This document shows, in pieces, positions 55,885 to 64,000 of a stretch of DNA of 64,000 nt. Each line of letters opens with the position of its first letter. The stretch's first letter is position 1. The position numbers were made by a program, and so were the translations under genes. This DNA is from Naasia aerilata (lineage in GTDB: Bacteria > Actinomycetota > Actinomycetes > Actinomycetales > Microbacteriaceae), in contig NZ_AP027731.1 in the NCBI RefSeq assembly GCF_030296595.1, positions 2,666,001 to 2,730,000 on the forward strand. Direction: 5' to 3'. The notes beneath the pieces are model-generated. The model saw only the letters and a program-made list of their open reading frames with translations. It had not been told where the DNA came from and searched no databases.

Positions 55885-56826
55885 CTAGCGGAGGGAGCGC
55901 ACTCCGGCGGGCTGACGCGTCGCCAGGATCACCGCGGTGGCGGCGGCCGCGACCAGGGAGGCGAGCACCATGTGCGTCGCGACCAGGCCCTCCGGCAGTC
56001 CGCTGCGCGCCTGGGTGATGCCGACGGCGATCTGCGCGGCCTCCACGGCGAGGAGCGCGATGACCCACCGGCGGAGCAGGGGAGCACGGCGGCTGAGGAC
56101 GAGCATCAGGAGGCTCAGCGCGAAGAGGGCGTAGGCGGGCCAGCTGTGCACGTGCTGCAGGAGCTCCGGGTCGAGGCCGTTGCGCACCGCGGCGCGGTCG
56201 CCGGCGTGCGGGCCCGAGCCCGTGGTGAGGATCCCCACCAGGATCGTGAGCAGCGCGAGCGCGCCGGTGACCCACGCGGCGATGCGCGTGGAGGAGGGCA
56301 CGACGTCGTACCGGTACGCGACGGGGTGGTAGAGGCGCCACACCAGCACGGTGGATGCGGCGACGAGCGAGATCGACACGACGAAGTGCAGCCCAACGAC
56401 ATAGGGGTTCAGCTGAGTGAGCACGCTGATGCCGCCGATGATGCCCTGGGCGGGGATGCCGAGCCCGATCAGCAGGGCGGGCACGACGAGGCGGCGCCCC
56501 GTGGCCGCGGTGCGGACGACCGCGAGGAATAGCAGGACCGCCGCGGCGACCAGCACGAACGTGAGGAGCCGGTTGCCGAACTCGATGATCCCGTGGATGC
56601 CCATCTCGGGCGTCGTGACGAGCGAGTCGGCGGTGCACTGCGGCCAGGTGGGGCAGCCGAGCCCGGATGCCGTGAGCCGCACGAGCCCGCCTGTCCCGAT
56701 GATGACGACCTGCAGCGCGAGGTTCGCCCACGCGAGCACCCGGGTCCACCGGATGGGCTCGGCGGGCAGCAGCCGGTCGCGGAGGGAAGGAGAGGAGGGC
56801 GCTTCGACCCTGGTGTCTACGGCCAC
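55885..56826 (-). CDS. ctaA: Heme A synthase (COX15/CtaA)
   Basis: Oxidises heme O to heme A for cytochrome oxidase. 313 residues from GTG 56826, eight membrane helices. Heme-ligand His appear in MGIHGIIEFGNRLLTF, GLHFVVSISLV, QHVHSWPAYALF and VATHMVLASL; the Cys pair region LGCPTWPQC is present. The GTG is preferred since AAAGG lies upstream; an ATG at 56901 would add 25 residues. Divergent from sufB. Confidence 0.92.
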   Translation of the reverse strand: MAVDTRVEAPSSPSLRDRLLPAEPIRWTRVLAWANLALQVVIIGTGGLVRLTASGLGCPTWPQCTADSLVTTPEMGIHGIIEFGNRLLTFVLVAAAVLLFLAVVRTAATGRRLVVPALLIGLGIPAQGIIGGISVLTQLNPYVVGLHFVVSISLVAASTVLVWRLYHPVAYRYDVVPSSTRIAAWVTGALALLTILVGILTTGSGPHAGDRAAVRNGLDPELLQHVHSWPAYALFALSLLMLVLSRRAPLLRRWVIALLAVEAAQIAVGITQARSGLPEGLVATHMVLASLVAAAATAVILATRQPAGVRSLR

Positions 56827-56914
56827 CGGCTTGCCTTTCGCCCGGTAAACGAGCCCTGTACCATTGAACGAGTTGCGATCACCGCCCGTGCAAGATGGCA
56901 CGTCAGCGTCGATA

Positions 56915-56950
56915 TCGGGAGACCTCCCGAGGTGGTGTTCAGTCTAGGCA
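56915..56950 (+). promoter_or_regulatory. Dyad TCGGGAG-AC-CTCCCGA and -10 box before sufB
   Basis: A perfect 7-bp dyad (56915-56930) lies 14 nt before TAGGCA (56945-56950), a candidate -10 box of the suf operon. The dyad is placed where an iron-sulfur-responsive regulator could bind, but it does not match the known mycobacterial SufR operator. The leader to the ATG is about 100 nt. Confidence 0.35.
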
Positions 56951-57055
56951 CGAGAGCCGCGGGACCAGAGAAGGCCCGGTGAGCCGCCCCAGAACGTTGT
57001 GTGAGGGAATGCCCGGACGACAGGTCCGGTTGCCCCTGACGGAAGAGAGGTACAC

Positions 57056-58474
57056 ATGTCCGACGTCTTGATCGACCGCCCGGAACTCGCAAGCCTCGGC
57101 CAGTACGAATTCGGCTGGTCGGACACCGACGCGGCGGGGATGACCGCGCGACGCGGCCTCTCGCCCGAGGTGGTGGAGAACATCTCGCGCCTCAAGAACG
57201 AGCCGGAGTGGATGCTCAAGAACCGGCTGAAGGCGCTCTCGATCTTCGAGCGCAAGCCGATGCCGATGTGGGGTGCCGACCTCTCCGAGATCGACTTCGA
57301 CAACATCAAGTACTTCGTGCGCTCCACCGAGAAGCAGGCCACCACCTGGGAAGAGCTTCCCGCGGACATCCGCAACACCTACGAGCGGCTGGGCATCCCG
57401 GAGGCGGAGCGTCAGCGCCTCGTCGCGGGCGTCGCCGCGCAGTACGAGTCCGAGGTCGTCTATCACCAGATCCGTGAGGACCTCGAGGCGCAGGGCGTCA
57501 TCTTCATGGACACCGACACGGCGCTCCGCGAGCACCCCGAGTTCTTCGACGAGTACTTCGGCACTGTCATCCCGTCCGGCGACAACAAGTTCGCGGCCCT
57601 CAACACGGCCGTGTGGTCGGGCGGCTCCTTCGTCTACGTGCCGAAGGGCGTGCACGTCGAGATCCCGCTGCAGGCCTACTTCCGCATCAACACGGAGAAC
57701 ATGGGCCAGTTCGAGCGGACGCTGATCATCGCCGACGAGGGCAGCTACGTCCACTACATCGAGGGCTGCACGGCGCCGATCTACAAGTCGGACTCGCTGC
57801 ACTCCGCGGTCGTCGAGATCGTCGTCAAGAAGAACGCGCGCGTCCGGTACACGACCATCCAGAACTGGTCGAACAACGTCTACAACCTGGTCACCAAGCG
57901 CGCGATCGCGCACGAGGGCGCGACCATGGAGTGGATCGACGGCAACATCGGCTCCAAGGTGACGATGAAGTACCCGTCGATCTACCTGGTGGGCGAGCAC
58001 GCCAAGGGCGAGACACTCTCCGTCGCGTTCGCCGGCCCCGGCCAGCACCAGGACGCGGGCGCGAAGATGATCCACATGGCGCCGTACACGCAGTCGTCGA
58101 TCGTCTCCAAGTCGATCGCCCGCGGCGGAGGCCGGGCCGGCTACCGCGGCGAGGTCCGCGTCGACGCCAACGCACATCACTCCGCGAACACCGTCCGCTG
58201 CGATGCGCTGCTGGTCGACACGAAGTCGCGCTCGGACACCTACCCCGCAATCGACATCCGCGTGGACGACGTGCAGCTCGGGCACGAGGCGACGGTCTCC
58301 CGCGTGAGCGAGGAGCAGCTGTTCTACCTGATGTCCCGCGGCATGCCGGAGGACGAGGCGATGGCCATGATCGTCCGCGGCTTCATCGAGCCGATCGCGC
58401 GGGAGCTCCCCATGGAGTACGCACTCGAGCTCAACAAGCTCATCGAGATGGGCATGGAAGGCAGCGTCGGCTAG
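57056..58474 (+). CDS. sufB: Fe-S cluster assembly protein SufB
   Basis: Scaffold subunit of the SufBC2D complex. 472 residues with the conserved [40 protein letters not shown] and the C-terminal cluster-binding region [19 protein letters not shown]...[13 protein letters not shown]. The first gene of the operon; no sufR repressor gene precedes it here. The ATG has GGAAGAGAGG upstream. Confidence 0.96.
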   Translation: MSDVLIDRPELASLGQYEFGWSDTDAAGMTARRGLSPEVVENISRLKNEPEWMLKNRLKALSIFERKPMPMWGADLSEIDFDNIKYFVRSTEKQATTWEELPADIRNTYERLGIPEAERQRLVAGVAAQYESEVVYHQIREDLEAQGVIFMDTDTALREHPEFFDEYFGTVIPSGDNKFAALNTAVWSGGSFVYVPKGVHVEIPLQAYFRINTENMGQFERTLIIADEGSYVHYIEGCTAPIYKSDSLHSAVVEIVVKKNARVRYTTIQNWSNNVYNLVTKRAIAHEGATMEWIDGNIGSKVTMKYPSIYLVGEHAKGETLSVAFAGPGQHQDAGAKMIHMAPYTQSSIVSKSIARGGGRAGYRGEVRVDANAHHSANTVRCDALLVDTKSRSDTYPAIDIRVDDVQLGHEATVSRVSEEQLFYLMSRGMPEDEAMAMIVRGFIEPIARELPMEYALELNKLIEMGMEGSVG

Positions 58475-59722
58475 GTGACGGACAGCAGCACCACGGACAG
58501 CGGCACGGAGATCACCACCCTCGCGACCCCCTCCGGCGACACCGCCGTCGAGGTCACGGGAACGGGAACGCGTCCGGCGATCATCGCCGACGCGACGAGC
58601 CGGCACGCCTCCGTCCCCATCCAGACCCGCAACGAGCGTTTCACCTCGGCCGACGTCCGGGACTTCCCGGAGGTCACCGGCCGCGAGGCGAGCTGGAAGC
58701 TGACCCCGGTGGATCGCCTCGGCGACCTCATCGCAGGCGCGCTCGACGGCAACCGCTACGACTACACCGCGACCGAGGTCGACGGAGTGGACGTCTCGTG
58801 GGTGACCCGCGCCGACCCGCGCGTGGGCCTCGCCGGCATCCCGGAGGAGCGCGCGTCCGCGAACGCGTGGACGAGGTTCGAGGGCGCGCTCGCGATCACC
58901 CTCTCGGGCGAGGAGCACCGCGAGGCGACCATCGGCCGCGACGCGTTCGGCTCCGCTCCGAAGGCCGCGCACACGATCATCGAGGCGAAGCCGTTCAGTG
59001 ACGCGGTCGTCATCCTCGACAACTCCGGACCCGCGCACCTCAGCGAGAACGTCGAGATCCTCGTCGGCGACTCGGCCAAGCTCACGGTGGTCACCGTGCA
59101 GGACTTCGACGACGACGCCCGCTACGTCGCGACCCACTTCGCGAAGGTCGGCCGGGACGCGACGCTCAAGCACGTCGTCGTGTCCTTCGGTGGGGCCGTG
59201 GTCCGGGTGAACCCCGCGGTGACGCTCGCCGGGACCGGCGCCGACGGCGAGCTGCTCGGCGTCTACTTCGCGGACGCGGGCCAGCACCTCGAGCAGCAGG
59301 TCTTCCTGTTCCACAAGGCCGCGAACACGCGCGGCCGCGTCAACTACAAGGGTGCGCTGCAGGGTGCCGGCGCACGCACCGTGTGGATCGGCGACGTCCT
59401 GATCGGCCCCGACGCGACCGGCACGGACAGCTACGAGCAGAACCGAAACCTGGTGCTCAGCGAGGGCACGCGCGCCGACTCCATCCCGAACCTCGAGATC
59501 GAGACGGGCGACATCCTCGGCGCCGGACACGCGAGTGCCACCGGACGCTTCGATGACGAGCAGCTGTTCTACCTGCGGGCGCGCGGCATCACCGAGCTCG
59601 AGGCCCGCCGCCTTGTCGTCCGCGGCTTCCTCGCCGAGATCGTGCAGAAGATCGGCGTGCCCGCGCTCGAGGAGCGCCTGCACGACGCCATCGAGGTCGA
59701 GCTCGCCGGGGGCGGACGGTGA
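58475..59722 (+). CDS. sufD: Fe-S cluster assembly protein SufD
   Basis: SufB paralogue in the same scaffold complex. 415 residues, C-terminal SufBD core with GADGELLGVYFADAGQHLEQQ and RGITELEARRLVVRGFLAE. The GTG start directly follows the sufB stop codon. The first 50 residues are a Thr-rich lead-in of unknown value. It overlaps the ferredoxin gene by GTGA. Confidence 0.94.
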   Translation: MTDSSTTDSGTEITTLATPSGDTAVEVTGTGTRPAIIADATSRHASVPIQTRNERFTSADVRDFPEVTGREASWKLTPVDRLGDLIAGALDGNRYDYTATEVDGVDVSWVTRADPRVGLAGIPEERASANAWTRFEGALAITLSGEEHREATIGRDAFGSAPKAAHTIIEAKPFSDAVVILDNSGPAHLSENVEILVGDSAKLTVVTVQDFDDDARYVATHFAKVGRDATLKHVVVSFGGAVVRVNPAVTLAGTGADGELLGVYFADAGQHLEQQVFLFHKAANTRGRVNYKGALQGAGARTVWIGDVLIGPDATGTDSYEQNRNLVLSEGTRADSIPNLEIETGDILGAGHASATGRFDDEQLFYLRARGITELEARRLVVRGFLAEIVQKIGVPALEERLHDAIEVELAGGGR

Positions 59723-60047
59723 CCGGCGTCCGCGTGTGCGCGGCCGGCGACCTCACGACCGACACGGCGACGCGGGTTGTCGTGGACGGCATCCCGATCG
59801 CCGTCGTCCGGGACAGCTCGGGCGAGGTGCACGCCATCGGCGACACCTGCACGCACGGCGACATCTCGCTGTCCGAGGGGTTCGTCGAGGACGGCACCCT
59901 CGAGTGCTGGGCCCACGGCTCCAAGTTCGACCTGCGCAGCGGCAAGCCGCTCTCTCTTCCGGCGTACGAGCCGGTCCCCGTCTTCGGCGTGAGCATCGTC
60001 GACGACGACGTCTACATCGATCCCACCCCCGGCAGGCCGGCGCCTGA
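59719..60047 (+). CDS. Rieske-type [2Fe-2S] ferredoxin of the SUF operon (apparent frameshift at 60026-60030)
   Basis: 109 residues when corrected. The Rieske ligands are complete: Cys44-x-His46 in DTCTHGDIS and Cys63-x2-His66 in ECWAHGSKFD. It probably supplies electrons for cluster assembly. As printed, the frame has no stop and runs 500 nt into sufC, which is implausible. One more C in the run at 60026-60030 ends the protein as DPTPRQAGA with a TGA at 60045, leaving 32 nt and a ribosome site before sufC. The break is inferred from this, so it is less certain than the others. Confidence 0.82.
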
Positions 60048-60079
60048 GCGCCGCCCGCCAGCAAGCAGAGGTACACCCC

Positions 60080-60843
<764 letters not shown>

Positions 60844-60844
<1 letters not shown>

Positions 60845-61176
60845 TGGCCGCCGTCTCGCTCAGCCCCGAGCGCTACGACGAGATCACCGAGGCGCTGAAG
60901 GATGTCGTCGACCCGGAGCTCGGCGTCAACGTCGTCGACCTGGGCCTCATCTACGACCTCAACTGGGACGACGAGAACGACGCGCTCCTCATCAGCATGA
61001 CGCTGACGTCCGCGGGCTGCCCGCTGACCGACGTCATCGAGGAGGAGACGGCTCAGGCCCTCGACGGGCACGCCGAGCGGTTCCGCATCAACTGGGTGTG
61101 GATGCCGCCGTGGGGCCCGGAGAAGATCACCGACGACGGCCGCGAGATGATGCGGGCGATCGGCTTCTCGATCTAG
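60844..61176 (+). CDS. sufT: SufT/MIP18-family Fe-S assembly protein (DUF59)
   Basis: 110 residues. DUF59 fold with DVVDPELGVNVVDLGLIYDL and the conserved Cys in LTSAGCPLTDVIEEE. The family helps maturation of iron-sulfur proteins. Last gene of the operon. In many actinobacteria sufS and sufU lie between sufC and sufT; here they are absent, so the cysteine desulfurase must be encoded elsewhere. Confidence 0.9.
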
Positions 61177-61186
61177 TTCGCCCGTC

Positions 61187-61242
61187 GAGTTGCCCACTTC
61201 CGCGGCAACTCAGCATCGAGTTGCCGCAGAACTGGGCATGTC
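61187..61242 (+). repeat. GAGTTGCC composite palindrome after sufT
   Basis: 25-nt arms (61187-61211 and 61218-61242) pair at about 19 positions. The word GAGTTGCC is at 61187 and 61218 (31 bp apart) and inverted at 61204; the fourth place has only GGGCA. It begins 10 nt after the sufT stop, between two convergent genes. Its outer word differs by one base from GACTTGCC of the family at 13995. Confidence 0.75.
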
Positions 61243-61292
61243 GGTGAGGGTGCGCTGATCATCGGCGCCTGGTGGGCAGTCAGGAGAAGCGG

Positions 61293-61882
61293 TCAGCGGG
61301 AGGCGCGGTCCGCCGCGAACCAGCCCAGGCGGATGACGCCCGCGGCGATCGCCGCCTTGATCACGCCGCCGAGGACGAACGGGTAGAGGCCCGCCTGAAG
61401 GGTCTGCTGCAGGTCGAGGCCCAGCGTGAACGCGAGCCAGGGAGACCCACCGCGAACACGATCGCGGAGCCGGCGAGGTAGCTCACCATCCCGCCGAGGA
61501 GCTTGCGGTCCCACTTGCGCTCGGCCAGCCACCCGGTGAGGGCGGCGGCGAGAACGAAGCCGACGATGTAGCCGCCGGTCGGGCCGAGGAGCGTGCCCAG
61601 GCCGCTCGACGCGTCGCTGAACACGGGAAGGCCGAGGGCGCCAACTGCGGCGTAGAGCACCATCGAGAGCGTGCCGCGCACCGCGCCGAGCGTGCCGCCG
61701 ACCAGGAGCACGGCGAGGGTCTGGCCGGTGATCGGGACGGGCCAGAGCGGCACGGCGACCTGGGCGAGCCCGGCGGTGAGCGCGGCGCCCGCGACGACGA
61801 GAGCGGCATCCGCCAGGAGGCTCCGCGGGATCACCCGGTCGGCGAGCACGGGGCGGCGGGTGGCGAGCGAGACCGAGGACAT
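61293..61882 (-). CDS. bioY: Biotin transporter BioY (apparent frameshift at 61440-61442)
   Basis: Substrate-binding membrane subunit of an ECF-type biotin importer. Corrected length is 196 residues, six membrane helices; VPLWPVPITGQTLAVLLVG and LLGPTGGYIVGFVLAA are diagnostic. The frame breaks in coding-strand GTCTCCCTGG; one more C gives FAVGLPWLAFTLGLDLQQ. No bioM or bioN energy-coupling gene is adjacent, so it works alone or with shared ECF components. Divergent from the ABC-F gene. Confidence 0.9.
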
Positions 61883-61935
61883 GCTTCTCCTGGAGACGGC
61901 GATCCGCCGCGGACCGGACGGTCGGCGGCGGAATT

Positions 61936-61941
61936 TATACT
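61936..61941 (+). promoter_or_regulatory. -10 box TATACT, ABC-F gene promoter
   Basis: TATACT lies 58 nt before the GTG at 62000. The leader has a small GCGG-TTTT-CCGC hairpin and the ribosome site AAAGGA. ABC-F leaders are sometimes attenuators, but no upstream peptide or competing stem is evident. Confidence 0.5.
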
Positions 61942-61999
61942 AGGGGGCCGCGGTTTTCCGCTAATGATCCCCCTCCTCCTGAAGTAAAGGACGTTTCCT

Positions 62000-63597
62000 G
62001 TGCTCGCCGTGCACGATCTCGAGATCCGCATCGGAGCACGCGTCCTCATGCAGAACGTGAACTTCCGTGTCGCCGCCGGCGACAAGATCGGTCTGGTCGG
62101 CCGCAATGGCGCGGGGAAGACCACGCTGACCAAGACGCTCGCGGGGAGACCCTGCCGACCGGCGGGCGCATCGACCGGTCCGGCGAGATCGGCTACCTCC
62201 CTCAGGACCCGCGCTCGGGCAACCCGGAGGAGCTCGCGCGCACGCGGATCCTCGATGCTCGCGGCCTCGGCTCGCTGCTGCTCGGCATCGAGCAGGCGGG
62301 GCTCGACATGGCGAGCGAGGATCCGCAGGTCGCGGACCGTGCGATGAAGAAGTACGGCAACCTCAACGACCGGTTCCTCGCGCTCGGCGGCTACGCGGCC
62401 GAGGCCGAGGCGGCCTCGATCGCGAGCAACCTCAACCTGCCCGACCGCATCCTCGACCAGCCGCTCAAGACGCTCTCCGGCGGCCAGCGCCGGCGCATCG
62501 AGCTCGCGCGCATCCTCTTCTCCGGCGCGGACACGATGATCCTCGACGAGCCGACCAACCACCTCGACGCGGACTCGGTCGTGTGGCTGCGGGACTTCCT
62601 CAAGACTTATCCCGGCGGCGTCATCGTGATCAGCCACGACATCGAGCTGGTCGGCGAGGTCGTCAACCGCGTGTTCTACCTGGACGCGAACCGGTCGGTC
62701 ATCGACATCTACAACATGGGCTGGCGGCAGTACCTCAAGCAGCGCGAGGCGGACCAGGAGCGGCGCAAGAAGGAGCGGGCGAACGCCGAGAAGAAGGCGT
62801 CCGTGCTCCAGCTTCAGGCCGCCAAGTTCGGCGCCAAGGCCACCAAGGCTGCGGCCGCCCACCAGATGGTCCGCCGTGCCGAGAAGCTGCTGTCCGGGCT
62901 CGAGGAGGTCCGCGTGGCCGACCGGGTCGCCAAGCTGCGGTTCCCGGATCCCGCCCCGTGCGGCCGGACGCCGCTCATGGCGAACGACCTCAGCAAGAAC
63001 TACGGCTCGCTGGAGATCTTCACGGCCGTCGACCTCGCCATCGACCGCGGGTCGAAGGTTGTCGTCCTCGGACTCAACGGCGCAGGCAAGACGACGCTGC
63101 TGCGGATCCTGGCGGGCGTCGACAAGCCGGACACGGGCGTCATCGAGGCCGGACACGGCCTCCGCATCGGCTACTACGCGCAGGAGCACGAGACGCTCGA
63201 CGTGAAGCGGTCCGTGCTCGAGAACATGATGACGGCCTCGACGACGCTCACGGAGACCGAGGCACGCCGCGTGCTCGGCTCGTTCCTGTTCACCGGCGAC
63301 GACACGAGCAAGCCGGCGGGCGTGCTGTCCGGCGGCGAGAAGACGCGGCTCGCTCTCGCCATGCTCGTGGTGTCGTCGGCGAACGTCCTGCTGCTCGACG
63401 AGCCCACCAACAACCTGGACCCCGCGAGCCGCGAGGAGATTCTGGGTGCGCTGGCCGGCTACACCGGCGCGGTCGTCCTGGTGAGCCACGACGAGGGTGC
63501 CGTGGAGGCGCTGAACCCCGAGCGCGTGCTCATCATGCCGGACGGCACCGAGGACCTCTGGACGAAGGACTACGCGGACCTCATCTCCCTCGCGTAG
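62000..63597 (+). CDS. ABC-F family ribosome-associated ATPase (apparent frameshift at 62143-62146)
   Basis: Two ABC ATPase domains without membrane segments, linked by a charged arm (READQERRKKERANAEKKAS), the ABC-F layout. Corrected length is 532 residues. Walker A GLVGRNGAGKTT and VLGLNGAGKTTL; signatures KTLSGGQRRRIELA and GVLSGGEKTRLALA; Walker B MILDEPTNHLD and LLLDEPTNNLD. The frame breaks at CTCGCGGGGAGACC; a fifth G gives TLAGETLPTGGRIDRSGEIG. ABC-F proteins act on the ribosomal E site in translation or antibiotic protection. A homologue near the suf genes is common in actinobacteria (Rv1473 in M. tuberculosis). Confidence 0.9.
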
Positions 63598-63611
63598 CGC
63601 TCCGCATGCCG

Positions 63612-63670
63612 CCGAGGTGGCACTTGTTGTCGCTTCAGCGCCGAGGTGACAGCAACGACTGCCACCTCGG
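63612..63670 (+). repeat. CCGAGGTGGCA composite palindrome after the ABC-F gene
   Basis: CCGAGGTGGCA at 63612 and the near copy CCGAGGTGACA at 63641 (29 bp apart), with the inverse TGCCACCTCGG ending at 63670. Outer arms pair perfectly over 11 bp. It starts 14 nt after the ABC-F stop. Confidence 0.75.
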
Positions 63671-63695
63671 CGGTGCTGGAGGCCGCGGGCACGAG

Positions 63696-63752
63696 CGACT
63701 TGCCACAGAATCACGGTTGCGAGGCCTCGAAGCGTGATTCTCTGGCAAGTCG
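63696..63752 (+). repeat. CGACTTGCC palindrome, solo copy
   Basis: 23-nt arms (63696-63718 and 63730-63752), 21 paired, beginning CGACTTGCCACAGAATCACG and ending TGGCAAGTCG. The outer nine bases equal those of the copies flanking the nuclease-like gene; the inner part differs (AGAATCACG in place of AAAAGTCCCG). Confidence 0.8.
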
Positions 63753-63888
63753 TGCGTCCCGCGATGCGCCCGACCTGTGCGGACGGTCGGACGGAGCGAC
63801 CGACCTCGTAACGGCGTGCTGGTCGGGCTTAAGACGCCGCGCCATGCGGCCCCCACCCGTACCGCTCCGCCGGCATGGGGGTCGATGC
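63753..63888 (+). other. Intergenic, no gene recognised
   Basis: GC-rich, no convincing frame. One dyad, GGTCGG-ACGGAGCGA-CCGACC, near 63788-63808. Together with the flanking repeats, the last 400 bp of the window hold no gene. Confidence 0.5.
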
Positions 63889-64000
63889 CACCGAGCGCAC
63901 CCCGACGCACCGAGCGCGCGGCCTTCCCGTCGAGCGCACCCCGTGCCACCGAGCGCACCCCGTATACGCGGTACGCTCGGTGCTTCGGGGCGCGCTCGAT
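63889..64000 (+). repeat. CACCGAGCGCACCCCG repeat array, cut by the window end
   Basis: Full copies at 63889 and 63947 and partial ones at 63908 and 63929, spaced 18-21 bp, then inverted copies (CGCTCGGTG at 63974, CGGGGCGCGCTCG at 63986). Same design as the 12911 array: direct words, then inversion. Continues beyond the window. Confidence 0.7.

Overview
The window is a continuous stretch of high-GC chromosome from an actinobacterium. The most likely family is Microbacteriaceae (Micrococcales); the genus cannot be fixed from sequence alone. The evidence is core gene order shared across Actinobacteria (trpCBA-lgt-gltBD-pyk-pdtaR-polA-rpsA-coaE-uvrBAC-rapZ-whiA-gap-pgk-tpi-secG-rbpA, then pgl-opcA-zwf-pgi-tal-tkt-ctaB, ctaA and sufBDC), the actinobacterial markers WhiA, RbpA, OpcA and an ANTAR regulator, many GTG starts, and many genes whose TANNNT -10 box lies 6-9 nt before the start codon (leaderless transcription). 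Almost all of it is housekeeping DNA. No insertion sequence, prophage or CRISPR array was found.

Layout. 1-3411: end of the tryptophan operon (membrane protein, HGxxPAAW protein, trpC, trpB, trpA). 3449-12891: lgt, glutamate synthase gltBD, pyk and an alpha/beta hydrolase. 12892-13364: repeat-rich gap and tRNA-Leu(CAA). 13365-18796: pdtaR; a nuclease-fold gene bracketed by two near-identical palindromes; a thioesterase; polA; an orphan PTS IIA-type gene. 18810-25124: an SGNH lipoprotein, a DUF885 peptidase, a thymidylate-synthase-like gene, rpsA, a GNAT and coaE. 25204-35352: EamA exporter, uvrB, uvrA, uvrC, rapZ, whiA. 35588-44380: sodA, gap-pgk-tpiA, a membrane Ser/Thr kinase, a class E sortase with an LPATG surface protein, secG, rbpA. 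44482-52671 (minus): pgl, opcA, zwf, pgi, tal, tkt. 52976-56826: ctaB, a DrrAB-type ABC exporter, ctaA. 57056-61176: sufB, sufD, Rieske ferredoxin, sufC, sufT. 61293-64000: bioY, an ABC-F ATPase and a repeat-rich end.

Two things stand out. (1) Intergenic DNA carries families of composite palindromes in which a short word recurs about two or three helical turns apart and is then inverted. One family (outer word GACTTGCC) brackets a solitary DUF559/Vsr-like nuclease gene on both sides with near-identical copies, which looks like a small cassette. (2) Sixteen otherwise well-conserved genes, several normally essential, each lack exactly one base in a G or C run, nine of them where GGGGGAG is expected and GGGGAG is present. 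Restoring one base returns every gene to full length, so this is almost certainly a base-calling or assembly artefact. These genes are annotated as CDS across the break.

Regulation visible in the sequence: uvrB, uvrA and the drrAB exporter share a TGTCGGAGG-N7/8-TANNNT leaderless promoter resembling the actinobacterial RecA-independent DNA-damage (PafBC, RecA-NDp) promoter. This links nucleotide excision repair with a drug-type exporter.
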